Shown here: positions 5,354 through 5,635 of the stretch, piece by piece
Numbering within the stretch: position 1 is the stretch's first letter
How the letters are laid out: every line of letters begins with the position of its first letter
Assembly: GCA_036269915.1 (NCBI GenBank)
Contig: DATBDM010000256.1
Coordinates: 1-5,635 of the forward strand
Direction: 5' to 3'
Length of the DNA stretch: 5,635 bases
DNA from: DATBDM01 sp036269915
GTDB taxonomy: Bacteria > Actinomycetota > Thermoleophilia > Solirubrobacterales > Solirubrobacteraceae
Translations under genes and position numbers: made by a program
The notes under the pieces: generated by a model
What the model was told of the DNA's origin: nothing
The model's input: only the letters and a program-made list of their open reading frames with translations
Database searches by the model: none

Positions 5354-5635
5354 ATGAACCCAAACTCCAGCCCCGACGACCTGCAGCCCGTCATCGATCT
5401 CCTGCGCGCCAATCGCCCCGAGGCGACCCCGCTCGAGCTCGATGCGGTCAAGCAGCGTGTCCGGCGGCGTACGGCGGGAGCCCCCGTCGGGAGGCGAGCA
5501 AGGAGCGCAACCCTCATGAAGTCACGACTGGCCATCCTGGCCATGCTCGTCGCCGGCATGCTGCTGTCGACGACCGGCGCCGGTCTCGCGGTGACGAGCC
5601 TCGGCAGCAACGACGCGAGCGTCGCGCAGTACGGC
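5354..5635 (+). CDS. Single-pass membrane protein, 3'-truncated, unknown function
   Basis: An open frame runs from ATG 5354 to the window edge without a stop (94 visible residues). Residues 1-56 are a cytoplasmic-type segment with an acidic start, the stretch RPEATPLELDAVKQRVRRR (21-39) and a run of Arg. Residues about 58-80 are hydrophobic (LAILAMLVAGMLLSTTGAGL), then SLGSNDASVAQYG begins an external part. AGGAG precedes the ATG by 3 nt, which is short but usable. A second start, ATG 5516 (M55), would give a conventional signal peptide with AAGGAG at 5500-5505. I prefer 5354 because the upstream codons show the same high GC in third positions as neighbouring genes. Divergent to the ECF sigma gene, it could be a membrane regulator such as a small anti-sigma factor, or simply an envelope protein. 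No anti-sigma motif such as a zinc-binding HxxxCxxC is visible, so no function is assigned. Confidence 0.7.
   Translation, partial: MNPNSSPDDLQPVIDLLRANRPEATPLELDAVKQRVRRRTAGAPVGRRARSATLMKSRLAILAMLVAGMLLSTTGAGLAVTSLGSNDASVAQYG

Noticed and set aside
5344..5610. Minus-strand frame of 88 codons at the right edge
   Set aside because: It is antisense to a frame with a ribosome-binding site, coding-type codon use and a clear membrane segment, and it has no recognisable features.

Overview
The window is very GC-rich (roughly 70% or more by eye) and nearly all coding. It looks like chromosomal DNA of a high-GC Actinomycetota. The exported protein at the left edge pairs an Ig-like domain (RCD...C disulphide pattern) with a C-terminal GCP-cysteine domain. 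I associate that combination with class Thermoleophilia (Solirubrobacter/Conexibacter-type bacteria), so I suggest that class by inference. No rRNA, tRNA, CRISPR, insertion sequence or phage gene is visible.

Left third (1-1899, + strand): three tightly packed genes for predicted envelope proteins. The first is a secreted Ig-like protein whose 5' end lies outside the window. It overlaps a single-pass membrane protein with a long Pro/Thr/Ala-rich tail ending in a doubled FDSS motif. After one intervening codon comes a small membrane-anchored, Ala/Arg-rich helical protein. None has a function I can name. Spacing suggests one transcription unit.

Middle and right (1933-5312, - strand): a compact cluster that reads, in the direction of transcription, ECF-type RNA polymerase sigma factor, dnaX (clamp-loader tau subunit), ybaB/ebfC (nucleoid-associated protein), recR (recombinational repair). 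dnaX-ybaB-recR is a classic conserved bacterial order. The sigma gene sits 12 nt ahead of dnaX, so the replication/repair genes may be co-transcribed with it. recR has no ATG, GTG or TTG codon ahead of its helix-hairpin-helix motif. It most likely starts at a CTG right after the ybaB stop, with a GAGGT ribosome-binding site inside the end of ybaB.

Right edge (5354-5635, + strand): a divergent gene, cut off by the window end, separated from the sigma gene by only 41 bp. It encodes a short basic cytoplasmic N-terminus followed by one membrane segment. Its position makes it a candidate partner of the sigma factor, but this is unproven.

Most of the window is ordinary housekeeping DNA. The points worth checking are the recR start codon, the sigma-dnaX linkage, the unknown divergent membrane protein, two small departures from consensus in DnaX, and the long Gly-rich/basic tail of YbaB. 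I see no convincing previously undescribed system.
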